Of a DNA stretch of 64,000 bases, positions 52,582 to 59,394 are shown in pieces. A program made the translations under genes and the position numbers. This DNA comes from Flavobacterium tagetis. Its GTDB lineage: Bacteria > Bacteroidota > Bacteroidia > Flavobacteriales > Flavobacteriaceae. Where the stretch lies: the NCBI RefSeq assembly GCF_016735615.1, contig NZ_JAERSF010000004.1:186001-250000 (forward strand). Direction: 5' to 3'. The notes beneath the pieces were generated by a model that did not search any database, was not told the DNA's origin, and saw nothing but the letters and a program-made list of their open reading frames with translations. Each line of letters starts with the position of its first letter. Position 1 is the first letter of the stretch.

Positions 52582-52617
52582 ATGGACGATTATTATTATT
52601 CGTTAGTATTAAATTAA
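52582..52617 (+). CDS. possible 11-residue leader peptide MDDYYYSLVLN
   Basis: ATG to TAA, 11 codons with three Tyr in a row, inside the transcribed leader of the CorA-type gene. The stop codon directly abuts a hairpin. There is no homology evidence. The case rests on position and on the structures that follow it. Confidence 0.45.
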   Translation: MDDYYYSLVLN

Positions 52618-52667
52618 GCAGCTTTTGAAATTTCAAAATGCTGCGTTAAAAACCTGTATTTTGAAAT
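52618..52667 (+). promoter_or_regulatory. possible leader switch overlapping the CorA start codon
   Basis: Hairpin 1 (52618-52644) has outer stem GCAGC / GCTGC and inner TTTTGAAA / TTTCAAAA. The segment ATTTCAAAAT (52630-52639) can instead pair perfectly with ATTTTGAAAT (52658-52667), which contains the first two bases of the CorA ATG. The two structures exclude each other, so leader translation could decide access to the start. Confidence 0.45.
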
Positions 52668-53592
52668 GAAAGCCTTTTACACAAACAACAACGGATTGGT
52701 AGAAATCCAAAAATGGACTTCAAATTGCTGGATTCATATTGAATCTCCAACAGAATCAGATAAAAATTATTTATTAGAAGAACTTCAAATTCCTGAAGCC
52801 TTTTACAATGATATCGAGGATATCGACGAAAGACCTCGTATCGAAATCGAAGACGGTTGGACGCTTATCATCATGCGTATTCCAGTTAAAAGTGGCGATA
52901 TCAAAATTCCTTTTCATACCGTTCCTCTCGGAATCATTTTTAAAGATGATATCTGTGTAACAATCAGTTTTTATAAAACAGAAATCATTGCCGATTTTGT
53001 GTCGTATTCGCAACGTAAAAACATCGAAATTGAAGATAATTTCAACCTTGTACTAAGATTGCTTTTATCATCAAGCGTTTGGTATTTGAAATATCTAAAA
53101 CAAATCAATCAAAAAATAAAACTTGCCGAGGATAACTTAGAAAAATCGATCAAAAATGAAGAATTGCAAGCCTTGCTTCAAATTGAAAAATGTTTTGTAT
53201 TCTTCATCACTTCTTTAAAAGCAAATGACGTTTTATTTCAAAGAATTAAAAATCTAAAAGCACATAAAGCCAATTACGACCCAGAATTATTAGAAGATGT
53301 CGAAATCGAGTTAAATCAGGCGCAAGATACAGCCAATATTTACAACAACATCTTAACAGGAATGATGGATGCCTACGCTTCTGTAATTTCAAACAATATG
53401 AATACAATCATGAAGCAGATGACTTCCATTTCGATCATCTTAATGATTCCAACCTTAATTGCCAGTTTGTACGGAATGAACGTGCCAAATGGCCTAGAAG
53501 AAAGCAAATACGGAATCTGGATTCTCCTTTTAGTCTCTATAATTCTATCTACTTTCGGAGTTCTTCTATTCAAAAGAAGAAGATGGTTTTAA
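52666..53592 (+). CDS. CorA-family magnesium/divalent cation transporter
   Basis: 308 residues. A cytoplasmic acidic/helical funnel (1-240) is followed by two C-terminal membrane helices. The selectivity motif GMN lies in SLYGMNVPNG at the end of the first, and KRRRW is the basic end. It forms pentameric channels for Mg2+ or related ions in the inner membrane. Length is typical of the CorA/YfjQ-like branch. It is a single gene with an unusual leader. Confidence 0.92.
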   Translation: MKAFYTNNNGLVEIQKWTSNCWIHIESPTESDKNYLLEELQIPEAFYNDIEDIDERPRIEIEDGWTLIIMRIPVKSGDIKIPFHTVPLGIIFKDDICVTISFYKTEIIADFVSYSQRKNIEIEDNFNLVLRLLLSSSVWYLKYLKQINQKIKLAEDNLEKSIKNEELQALLQIEKCFVFFITSLKANDVLFQRIKNLKAHKANYDPELLEDVEIELNQAQDTANIYNNILTGMMDAYASVISNNMNTIMKQMTSISIILMIPTLIASLYGMNVPNGLEESKYGIWILLLVSIILSTFGVLLFKRRRWF

Positions 53593-53611
53593 TTCAAAAT
53601 TTCATAATAGT

Positions 53612-53641
53612 AAAAGCCTGTTCGTTAAGAATAGGCTTTTT
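53612..53641 (+). terminator. terminator of the CorA-type gene
   Basis: The stem AAAAGCCTGTTC / GAATAGGCTTTT with one G-T pair is followed by a T-run. Confidence 0.85.
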
Positions 53642-53654
53642 GTTTTTATAATTT

Positions 53655-53770
53655 GGGCGTGACCGTGTCCCGATAGGAGGGCAAACATACTTTGTGTTCA
53701 TACGCCCTCTTATCGGGACACGGTCGGGCTATCCGCGCTACTTCGGTAGCTAGCTTCTATCCCTCACGCA
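53655..53770. repeat. GC-rich structured intergenic element with UUCG hairpin
   Basis: Three nested parts. The outer stem is GCGTGA (53657-53662) / TCACGC (53764-53769). A 22-pair arm runs 53661-53682 / 53704-53725, with a single G-U pair. A 5-pair hairpin with the C(UUCG)G tetraloop lies at 53737-53750 (GCTACTTCGGTAGC). It is strikingly GC-rich for this genome. It could be a structured RNA or a REP-like DNA element. Confidence 0.65.
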
Positions 53771-53861
53771 ATCGTAGCATAAGAAATTGCTGTTCCTGCA
53801 GTATTTTCAAAACCTTTTAAGAATCTATATTGCCTTCGAAAAATAATTTTCATTTTTTTAT

Positions 53862-53901
53862 TTGCTAATTCAAAATAAATAATAACTTTGTATTGCAAAG
53901 T
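53862..53901 (+). promoter_or_regulatory. promoter overlapped by palindromic operator
   Basis: TTG (53862-53864), 18 bases, TAACTTTG (53883-53890). The palindrome ACTTTGTATTGCAAAGT (53885-53901) covers the -7 box, so binding there should block transcription. A near-identical palindrome lies at 54848-54864. Confidence 0.65.
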
Positions 53902-53910
53902 ACTTTAATT

Positions 53911-54525
53911 ATGAATCAAAAGCACCAAGAAGATTTAGCACATATTCGTTCCATGATGGAGCGCTCTTCAAGATTTATATCATTAAGCGGACTTTCAGGA
54001 GTTTTCGCTGGTCTTTCAGCTTTAATTGGCGGAATTTATGTCTATCAGCTTTTCAAAGTAAACGGTATCGATTATCTAAACGATGGGCATAGATTATATT
54101 CTACCAATTTAGTTTCAGAATTATTCTGGATCGGAATCATAATTATGGTCGTTGCATTAGTATTTGCTGCTTTTTTTACGATTAGAAAAAGCCGAAAATA
54201 CAATTTGCCAATTTGGACTTCAGCAACAAAAAAGATGCTTTTTCATTTGGCAGTACCGCTTTTAACTGGCGGGATATTTTGTCTGGCTTTAATACATTAT
54301 GGGAACTTTGGTTTAGTGGCTCCTGCAACATTAATTTTTTACGGACTTGCTGTTGTAAACGCAGAAAAATATACATTTTCGGACATAAAATATCTTGGTT
54401 TCTCGGAACTGATTTTAGGATGTATTGCACTTTTTAATATAGGGTATGGTTTGATCTTTTGGATTATCGGATTTGGAATCCTGCATATCGTATACGGATT
54501 AGTGATGTTCAAAAAATACAAATAA
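53911..54525 (+). CDS. polytopic membrane protein next to a winged-helix regulator
   Basis: 204 residues from the ATG at 53911 (MNQKHQEDLAHIRSMMERSS). A TTG six codons earlier lies within the operator and is unlikely. There are about six membrane helices (SGVFAGLSALIGGIYVY, LFWIGIIIMVVALVFAAFF, LAVPLLTGGIFCLALI and three more). No catalytic motif. The regulator gene follows after 8 bases and is surely co-transcribed. This pairing suggests the membrane protein is part of the regulated response. Function unknown. Confidence 0.8.
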   Translation: MNQKHQEDLAHIRSMMERSSRFISLSGLSGVFAGLSALIGGIYVYQLFKVNGIDYLNDGHRLYSTNLVSELFWIGIIIMVVALVFAAFFTIRKSRKYNLPIWTSATKKMLFHLAVPLLTGGIFCLALIHYGNFGLVAPATLIFYGLAVVNAEKYTFSDIKYLGFSELILGCIALFNIGYGLIFWIIGFGILHIVYGLVMFKKYK

Positions 54526-54533
54526 ATAACCCA

Positions 54534-54824
54534 ATGGGAATTATTGATAAACTAAATAAAGATTTTGAAAGCCGTGTCAGACTGGGTATTATGTCCGTTC
54601 TGATGGTTAACGACTGGGTAGATTTTACCGAGATGAAAACGCTTTTAAATATCACCGATGGTAATTTAGCGAGTCATTCCTCTGCTCTTGAAAAAGCAGG
54701 TTATATAGAAGTAAAAAAAGAATTTGTAGGGAAGAAACCTAAAACTTCTTATCAAGTAACCGATTTGGGGCGTGCTGCCTTCAAAGAGCACTTGTCTTAC
54801 CTTGAAAAATTAATGAAATCGTAA
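54534..54824 (+). CDS. winged-helix transcriptional regulator
   Basis: 96 residues from ATG 54534 (MGIIDKLNKDFESRVRLGIM). A longer frame upstream overlaps the previous gene and is not needed. Winged-helix core: RLGIMSVLMVNDWVDFTEMK, then helix-turn-helix LLNITDGNLASHSSALEKAGYI and wing EVKKEFVGKKPKTSYQVTDLG. It resembles the short ArsR/MarR-like regulators of Bacteroidetes. It lies between two genes that both carry the ACTTTG-N5-CAAAGT palindrome, so it is the likely binder and probably controls its own operon. Confidence 0.9.
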   Translation: MGIIDKLNKDFESRVRLGIMSVLMVNDWVDFTEMKTLLNITDGNLASHSSALEKAGYIEVKKEFVGKKPKTSYQVTDLGRAAFKEHLSYLEKLMKS

Positions 54825-54847
54825 TAACTCTATTTTTTTACCCAAAA

Positions 54848-54864
54848 ACTTTGAATTGCAAAGT
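54848..54864 (+). promoter_or_regulatory. second palindromic operator
   Basis: ACTTTGAATTGCAAAGT, 20 bases before the ATG at 54884. It differs from the site at 53885 in one spacer base. Flanking bases (TACTTT) are also shared. Confidence 0.65.
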
Positions 54865-54883
54865 ACTTTTAAATTTATCAATC

Positions 54884-56272
54884 ATGAAAAAACATCAAAT
54901 TATCTTAGCTTGTACAGCGGTTTTTTTACTGCTTTTTTACAATGAATCTGTCGGAATAAACATTTCTATTTTTGGCGTAGTTCTTACACTATTGATTAGT
55001 TATTTCTTTCAAGAAAAGTTTGTCGACAGATCGCATTTGGTTCTTGTAGTGACTTCTATTTTGTCGTGTTTTGCGTTTGCTTGGTACGGAGATGCAGCAT
55101 CATTTTTTGCTTTAGCATTATCAATTCTATTTTTGCAATTCAAAACACAAGACGGGCAACTTAAGATGCTTCAGGTTTTTCCTTTAATAGTTTTAAACGG
55201 GTTTACTTCCGTAGGCAGAATATTTATGTTTAATCAATGGCTTCCAGAACGTAAAATCCATAATGATCTTGCTAAAAAGCTAGTTGCCTTTGTTTTAATT
55301 CCAGTTATCTTTCTCGGATTGTTTTTTATCGTTTACTCTTTCGGAAGTGATCATTTCTCTTCATTATTTACAGATTATGAATTAGATATTGATCTGCCAC
55401 AGTTAATTGGAATAAGTATTTTAGGATTTTACATTTCGTTCAGTTTTTGGAATTATTGGGTTCCAGAAGTTTGCTATGAATACAATCCGAAATTGAGTAA
55501 TAATTTCAGTAATATTTCGGAGGTGAAAAATCAAAGTACTTTTTCATTTTTAGATCTTGATTTCGAAAGAAAAAGCGGTGTGATCACTTTACTACTTTTA
55601 AATATCATGCTTTTAGTTTTTATAGGAACTTACAATTATGAACAGTTTTTTGAAGTTGTCCAAAAAACAAATCTAAGTGCTGATACTCACGAACGTGTAA
55701 ACGCTGTTATTTTTTCAATCTTAATGGCAGTTGGAGTAATTCTGTTTTATTTTAAAGGCGGATTTAATTTTGATGAAAAAGCTAACAGTTTAAAGAATCT
55801 AGCCAAAGTTTGGCTTGCGTTAAATGTTATTCTAATTGTAAGCGCCATGATTAAGAATACAGAATATGTTTCTTTTTATGGTTTAACATACAAACGTCTT
55901 GGGGTTTATGCTTTTTTAATTTTAGCTATTATCGGATTAGCAGTTTCATTTCAGAAAATCAGAAAACAAAAAACCAATGCTTATCTTTTCAACCAGATGG
56001 TTTGGTATTTCTACGGAACAATTCTTTTATGCAGTTACATCAATTGGGGAAACCTTGTTACAAATTATAATATTTCAGTTAATAAAGGAGTAGAACCTGT
56101 TTTTTTAAGCGGTTTAAATTTTAATGATGATACACGCCGTGAGTATTTTCAAAAAAATAATTTAAACGGTAAATATGCAGAAGCAGTAAGAGAAGAATTG
56201 ATTTCAAATTATCAAAATTCAAGCTTTTTATCTAAAGCATTGTATTATGAGTTTTTGGATAAAAAGAAATAA
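54884..56272 (+). CDS. polytopic membrane protein, DUF4173/DUF4153-like
   Basis: 462 residues from ATG 54884 (MKKHQIILACTAVFLLLFYN). A frame opening 11 codons earlier runs through the operator. About ten or more membrane helices, a loop around SFGSDHFSSLFTDYELDID, and a soluble C-terminal tail (FFLSGLNFNDDTRREYFQK). The pattern is like the DUF4173/DUF4153 membrane proteins, whose role is unknown. The domain assignment is from memory and uncertain. The next gene starts directly after its stop. Confidence 0.7.
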   Translation: MKKHQIILACTAVFLLLFYNESVGINISIFGVVLTLLISYFFQEKFVDRSHLVLVVTSILSCFAFAWYGDAASFFALALSILFLQFKTQDGQLKMLQVFPLIVLNGFTSVGRIFMFNQWLPERKIHNDLAKKLVAFVLIPVIFLGLFFIVYSFGSDHFSSLFTDYELDIDLPQLIGISILGFYISFSFWNYWVPEVCYEYNPKLSNNFSNISEVKNQSTFSFLDLDFERKSGVITLLLLNIMLLVFIGTYNYEQFFEVVQKTNLSADTHERVNAVIFSILMAVGVILFYFKGGFNFDEKANSLKNLAKVWLALNVILIVSAMIKNTEYVSFYGLTYKRLGVYAFLILAIIGLAVSFQKIRKQKTNAYLFNQMVWYFYGTILLCSYINWGNLVTNYNISVNKGVEPVFLSGLNFNDDTRREYFQKNNLNGKYAEAVREELISNYQNSSFLSKALYYEFLDKKK

Positions 56273-56965
56273 ATGAGAACTGATATTCTGATAGTGCTTA
56301 TGCTGATGGTATCAGTCAATTTCTATCCGCAGCAATTAAAATATCGAAGTGTCAATCATTATCTTGAAATTTTTGAAAAAGAAGAAATCAATAAACTAAA
56401 GGAAAGAGGACTTTTAGATCAGGACTTGAATATTGTTCCAAAGTTTAAGAAGAAAGGAGAAAACGAATTAAATGAGGAGGGGCAAAATTTATATCTGGAA
56501 TTAAAAGTTGCTCTTTTAAAATCATATTTCAAAGATTACTTCTATCAACAACATTTGCAATATAAAGATGAGATCTTTGTTTTGTATTTTTCTATGGCAG
56601 GTTTTGACGATTTGGAATGGTGTATTTTAAAGTGGGAGAGAAAAAAGTGGAAGGATTTGGAAAGAATTGATAAACAACTGGTTGAGAGGGCTAAATTTCA
56701 TAATAATAAAGATTTTGATTTTATTTGTTTTAATTATGATGAAGGTCCTAAAAATAGTGAAGATGTAAAGATTTTTATAAAAGATGATTATTTAGTTATG
56801 TCAAGAGAAGGTTTGTATCATTCGTTGTTTGATTTAAAATCACAAAAGCTTCTTATTAATGAAACCTGTCCTTATTGTGAAAGTCAATCAAATACAAAAG
56901 AAGAAATGAATTTATGGATAAAGAAAAATCTCCATGATAAAATCGACAGAATTATAAATCCATAA
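56273..56965 (+). CDS. unknown exported protein
   Basis: 230 residues with a signal peptide (MRTDILIVLMLMVSVNFYPQ). Mature part rich in Lys, Glu, Tyr and Trp, with DDLEWCILKWERKKWKDLER and a late CPYCES (CxxC) segment. It starts immediately after the previous stop, so it is translationally coupled to the membrane protein and belongs to the same regulated operon. I do not recognise it. The CxxC could bind a metal or form a disulfide, but no thioredoxin fold is seen. Confidence 0.75.
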   Translation: MRTDILIVLMLMVSVNFYPQQLKYRSVNHYLEIFEKEEINKLKERGLLDQDLNIVPKFKKKGENELNEEGQNLYLELKVALLKSYFKDYFYQQHLQYKDEIFVLYFSMAGFDDLEWCILKWERKKWKDLERIDKQLVERAKFHNNKDFDFICFNYDEGPKNSEDVKIFIKDDYLVMSREGLYHSLFDLKSQKLLINETCPYCESQSNTKEEMNLWIKKNLHDKIDRIINP

Positions 56966-56967
56966 AT

Positions 56968-57001
56968 AAAAAAATCCCATTCATTTGAATGGGATTTTTT
57001 T
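56968..57001. terminator. bidirectional terminator
   Basis: The perfect stem AAAATCCCATTCA / TGAATGGGATTTT lies between the convergent unknown gene (+) and rluF (-). Confidence 0.92.
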
Positions 57002-57833
57002 ATTTACTATCACCTCTTTTTTTAAATCGAGGATCATGTTTTGAGATAAAATTTTTTCTTCTAGTTGGAGTTGCATTTGAAGCCGAACTTTCAACTTTAG
57101 GAAAACTCGCTTCTTCTGTTTTACTTGAAGGCTCAATTAATTGGTTTAATTCTTTAATTTCAGCATCTGTTAAATCTCTGTATCTTCCAACTGGAACATC
57201 CAAAGAGATATTAATGATTCTAATACGTTTTAAGGCCGTAACTTCATAACCCAAGTATTCAGACATTCTTCTAATCTGACGGTTTAATCCTTGCGTTAAA
57301 ATGATCTTGAAAGTGTATTTGCTAATTTGCTCTACTTTACATTTTTTGCTAACCGTATCCAAAATAGGAACACCATTTCCCATGCGCTGAATAAAGCGTT
57401 CTGTAATAGGTTTGTTTACAGTAACGGTATATTCTTTTTCGTGATTATTTCTGGCGCGAAGAATCTTGTTTACAATGTCACCATCATTAGTCATAAAAAT
57501 CAATCCTTCACTGGCTTTATCCAATCTTCCGATCGGGAAAATACGTTTTGGGTAATTGATATAATCAACAATATTATTTTTAACTTCAAGGTTAGTTGTA
57601 CATTCAATACCGACTGGTTTATTGAAAGCCAGATAAACCATTTTTTCATTTTTCTCTACGATTAATTTACCATTAATACGTATTTCATCATCTGGCGAAA
57701 CTTTAGTTCCCATTTCAGCCACAGCGCCATTTATTGTTACGCGTCCTTCTTCAATCAATTTGTCGGCTTCGCGACGAGAACAATAACCCGTTTCACCAAT
57801 AAATTTATTAAGACGTTTTAAATTTTCTTCCAT
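57000..57833 (-). CDS. rluF: 23S rRNA pseudouridine synthase, RluF type
   Basis: 277 residues. The S4 RNA-binding domain (about 6-60, RLNKFIGETGYCSRREADKL) is followed by the RsuA/RluB/E/F catalytic domain with GRLDKASEGLIFMTNDG (catalytic Asp). RluF-specific segments are VDYINYPKRIFPIGR and QGLNRQIRRMSEYLGYEV. RluF modifies U2604 of 23S rRNA. A basic, Ser-rich C-terminal tail of about 40 residues (RRKNFISKHDPRFKKRG) is an extension. The -7 box lies so close to the ATG that the mRNA may be leaderless. Confidence 0.92.
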   Translation of the reverse strand: MEENLKRLNKFIGETGYCSRREADKLIEEGRVTINGAVAEMGTKVSPDDEIRINGKLIVEKNEKMVYLAFNKPVGIECTTNLEVKNNIVDYINYPKRIFPIGRLDKASEGLIFMTNDGDIVNKILRARNNHEKEYTVTVNKPITERFIQRMGNGVPILDTVSKKCKVEQISKYTFKIILTQGLNRQIRRMSEYLGYEVTALKRIRIINISLDVPVGRYRDLTDAEIKELNQLIEPSSKTEEASFPKVESSASNATPTRRKNFISKHDPRFKKRGDSK

Positions 57834-57837
57834 ACTG

Positions 57838-57845
57838 CAAAAGTA
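57838..57845 (-). promoter_or_regulatory. -7 box of rluF, very close to the start
   Basis: On the minus strand TACTTTTG ends 4 bases before the ATG (57833-57831). No properly spaced TTG is visible. Confidence 0.45.
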
Positions 57846-57865
57846 GACAAAAGTTTAGACATCTT

Positions 57866-57935
57866 GGAATTTTAGATTTCAGACTTTAGATTTCAGATTT
57901 TTGAAAAAAAAACTTAGTCCCGATAGCTATCGGGA
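57866..57935. repeat. short direct repeat plus 18-base palindrome
   Basis: TTAGATTTCAGA occurs twice at about 57873-57897. TCCCGATAGCTATCGGGA, a perfect palindrome, lies at 57918-57935. The same palindrome recurs at 59325-59342. Confidence 0.7.
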
Positions 57936-57954
57936 TAGAACCTTAGCACCTTTT

Positions 57955-58302
57955 TTACGAATCATGAAAGATGGAACTGTCTTCTGGAGTTTCTTTTCTG
58001 TTGAACATTCCGTAGTCGCGAACTACGGTTGCAATTCGTAAATGATAATCTTTAAAAACTTCATTTCTGCCTTTTGCCTGTGCCGCACGATGCATCTCGA
58101 GATTTCTCCATTGTTGAATACTTTCTTCATCTCTCCAAAAAGATAAAGACAAAATTTTTCCAGGATCAGCTAGACTCTGGAATCTTTCTATCGAAATAAA
58201 ACCATCAATATGGCTTAATTCAGGTTTTAAATTTGCAGCGATATCTAAATATTCTTCTTTCTTTCCCTCGTTGGGAATGACTTCAAAAATTACAGCAATC
58301 AT
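57955..58302 (-). CDS. antibiotic biosynthesis monooxygenase-fold protein
   Basis: 115 residues of the ABM dimeric alpha/beta-barrel family. MIAVIFEVIPNEGKKEEYLDIA, then HIDGFISIERFQSL, ILSLSFWRDEESIQQWRNLEMHRAAQ and the closing strand YHLRIATVVRDYGMF fit well. Members include quinol monooxygenases and heme-degrading enzymes, and sequence alone does not choose between them. Cytoplasmic. It begins 44 bases after the upstream alpha/beta hydrolase gene and is probably co-transcribed with it. Confidence 0.82.
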   Translation of the reverse strand: MIAVIFEVIPNEGKKEEYLDIAANLKPELSHIDGFISIERFQSLADPGKILSLSFWRDEESIQQWRNLEMHRAAQAKGRNEVFKDYHLRIATVVRDYGMFNRKETPEDSSIFHDS

Positions 58303-58346
58303 TTTAATTTTAGATTTTAGATTTTAGATTAAAAAAGCTTAGAATC

Positions 58347-59219
58347 TTAGCGACTTAGCGACTCAGAAACTTCAGAAAATAGAAACTCAATCACTTTATC
58401 GTACAATTCGTCATCGTGCATGCCGTGGCCTAAACCACTGGTTTCTACAAATTGGCTATTTTTCCAACCTTGAGCTATTTTTTTTCCTTCTGCAAAAGCT
58501 ACTATTTTGTCTGAAGTGTCATGAGCAATGAAACCTGGGATAGTAATTTGGGATGCAAATTTTTGTCCCGAAAAATCTTCTAACTTAAAATTGAATCGAT
58601 TTATGAATTTACTTTCCAAAAGAGGCAACATTCTTCTATTCAAACTAAGCATAGAAATGTAATTGTCAATCAAAGTTTTTAAATCAGAAGGAGCGCCAAG
58701 AATAACCATCTTGTTGATGCTCGTATTCGGAAACAAATATTGATGGTAAACGCATGCAGCGCCACCAATAGAATGCCCAATAATAATTTCGGGCTTATAT
58801 TTTTCTACTGCTTTGTTGATGAATTCAGCATAAAGGGGCACATTAAATTCTTTTCCGCTGCTTTGTCCATGGGCGGGTGCATCAATAGCTATAATCGTAC
58901 TTCCAGATTTCTGAAGATGCGGTAAAGTTTTTTTCCAGCGTGCAGCATTGCTTTCCCAGCCGTGAACTAAAAGAATTTTGGTTTCATTTCCTTTCCAGAC
59001 ATAGGTTTGGAAATGATGTTCGTTATGATGAAATATTTCTGTTTCAGTATGTCGCAAAACTTTTGGGAGTTCTTCTTTTTTTAATCGGCCAATTCGGGGC
59101 TGGCTAAAAAGTGCATATGAAAGTTCCATCGCTCTTTGTGGACGAACATAACTCAAGAAGTTTATATAAGTTCCAACCGATTTTAATGTGATGAAACGAA
59201 TTCCTTTTTTAATTTTCAA
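58347..59219 (-). CDS. alpha/beta hydrolase
   Basis: 290 residues. Oxyanion segment LLVHGWESNAARW, nucleophile elbow IGHSIGGAA (Ser at about 145), acid near IAHDTSDKIV and catalytic His in SGLGHGMHDDEL. There is no signal peptide. It resembles soluble esterase or lysophospholipase-like hydrolases. The substrate is not evident. A TTTAGA triple repeat lies just after its stop. Confidence 0.85.
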   Translation of the reverse strand: MKIKKGIRFITLKSVGTYINFLSYVRPQRAMELSYALFSQPRIGRLKKEELPKVLRHTETEIFHHNEHHFQTYVWKGNETKILLVHGWESNAARWKKTLPHLQKSGSTIIAIDAPAHGQSSGKEFNVPLYAEFINKAVEKYKPEIIIGHSIGGAACVYHQYLFPNTSINKMVILGAPSDLKTLIDNYISMLSLNRRMLPLLESKFINRFNFKLEDFSGQKFASQITIPGFIAHDTSDKIVAFAEGKKIAQGWKNSQFVETSGLGHGMHDDELYDKVIEFLFSEVSESLSR

Positions 59220-59254
59220 AACTTAATTTTTTTTCTAAAGGTAAAAAATGTTTT

Positions 59255-59342
59255 GCCACAGATTAAAAGGATTAAGAAAGATTTTATTCAGCATAAGAAT
59301 AATTAATCTGCGTTAATCCTTTTATCCCGATAGCTATCGGGA
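59255..59342. repeat. GCCACAGATT-family element ending in CCCGATAGCTATCGGG
   Basis: Starts GCCACAGATTAAAAGGATTA. The inner complement TTAATCCTTTTA follows at about 59313-59324, fused to the palindrome TCCCGATAGCTATCGGGA (59325-59342). Two repeat families are thus joined in one element. Confidence 0.65.
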
Positions 59343-59360
59343 GTAGAAAAAAATAAGTGC

Positions 59361-59391
59361 AAAAAAAAGTCCCGATTTAATCGGGACTTGA
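59361..59391 (-). terminator. terminator after the Nif3-coiled-coil pair
   Basis: The stem AAGTCCCGATT / ATCGGGACTT is followed by a T-run on the minus strand. Confidence 0.88.
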
Positions 59392-59394
59392 TAT

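Larger units (their letters stand above)
52268..52665. other. 398-base intergenic region before the CorA-type gene
   Basis: Holds, in order, the folD terminator, a 161-base element bounded by perfect 22-base inverted repeats, the promoter box at 52549, and a leader with an 11-codon open frame and competing hairpins. Each is listed separately. Nothing else is seen. Confidence 0.7.
53593..53910. other. 318-base intergenic region
   Basis: Contains the CorA-type terminator, a structured element at 53655-53770 and the promoter and operator of the next gene. The stretch 53771-53860 shows nothing I can name. Confidence 0.6.

Noticed and set aside
54459..54533. Longer N-terminus of the winged-helix regulator
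   Set aside because: It would overlap the end of the preceding membrane protein gene. The ATG at 54534 gives the normal family length.
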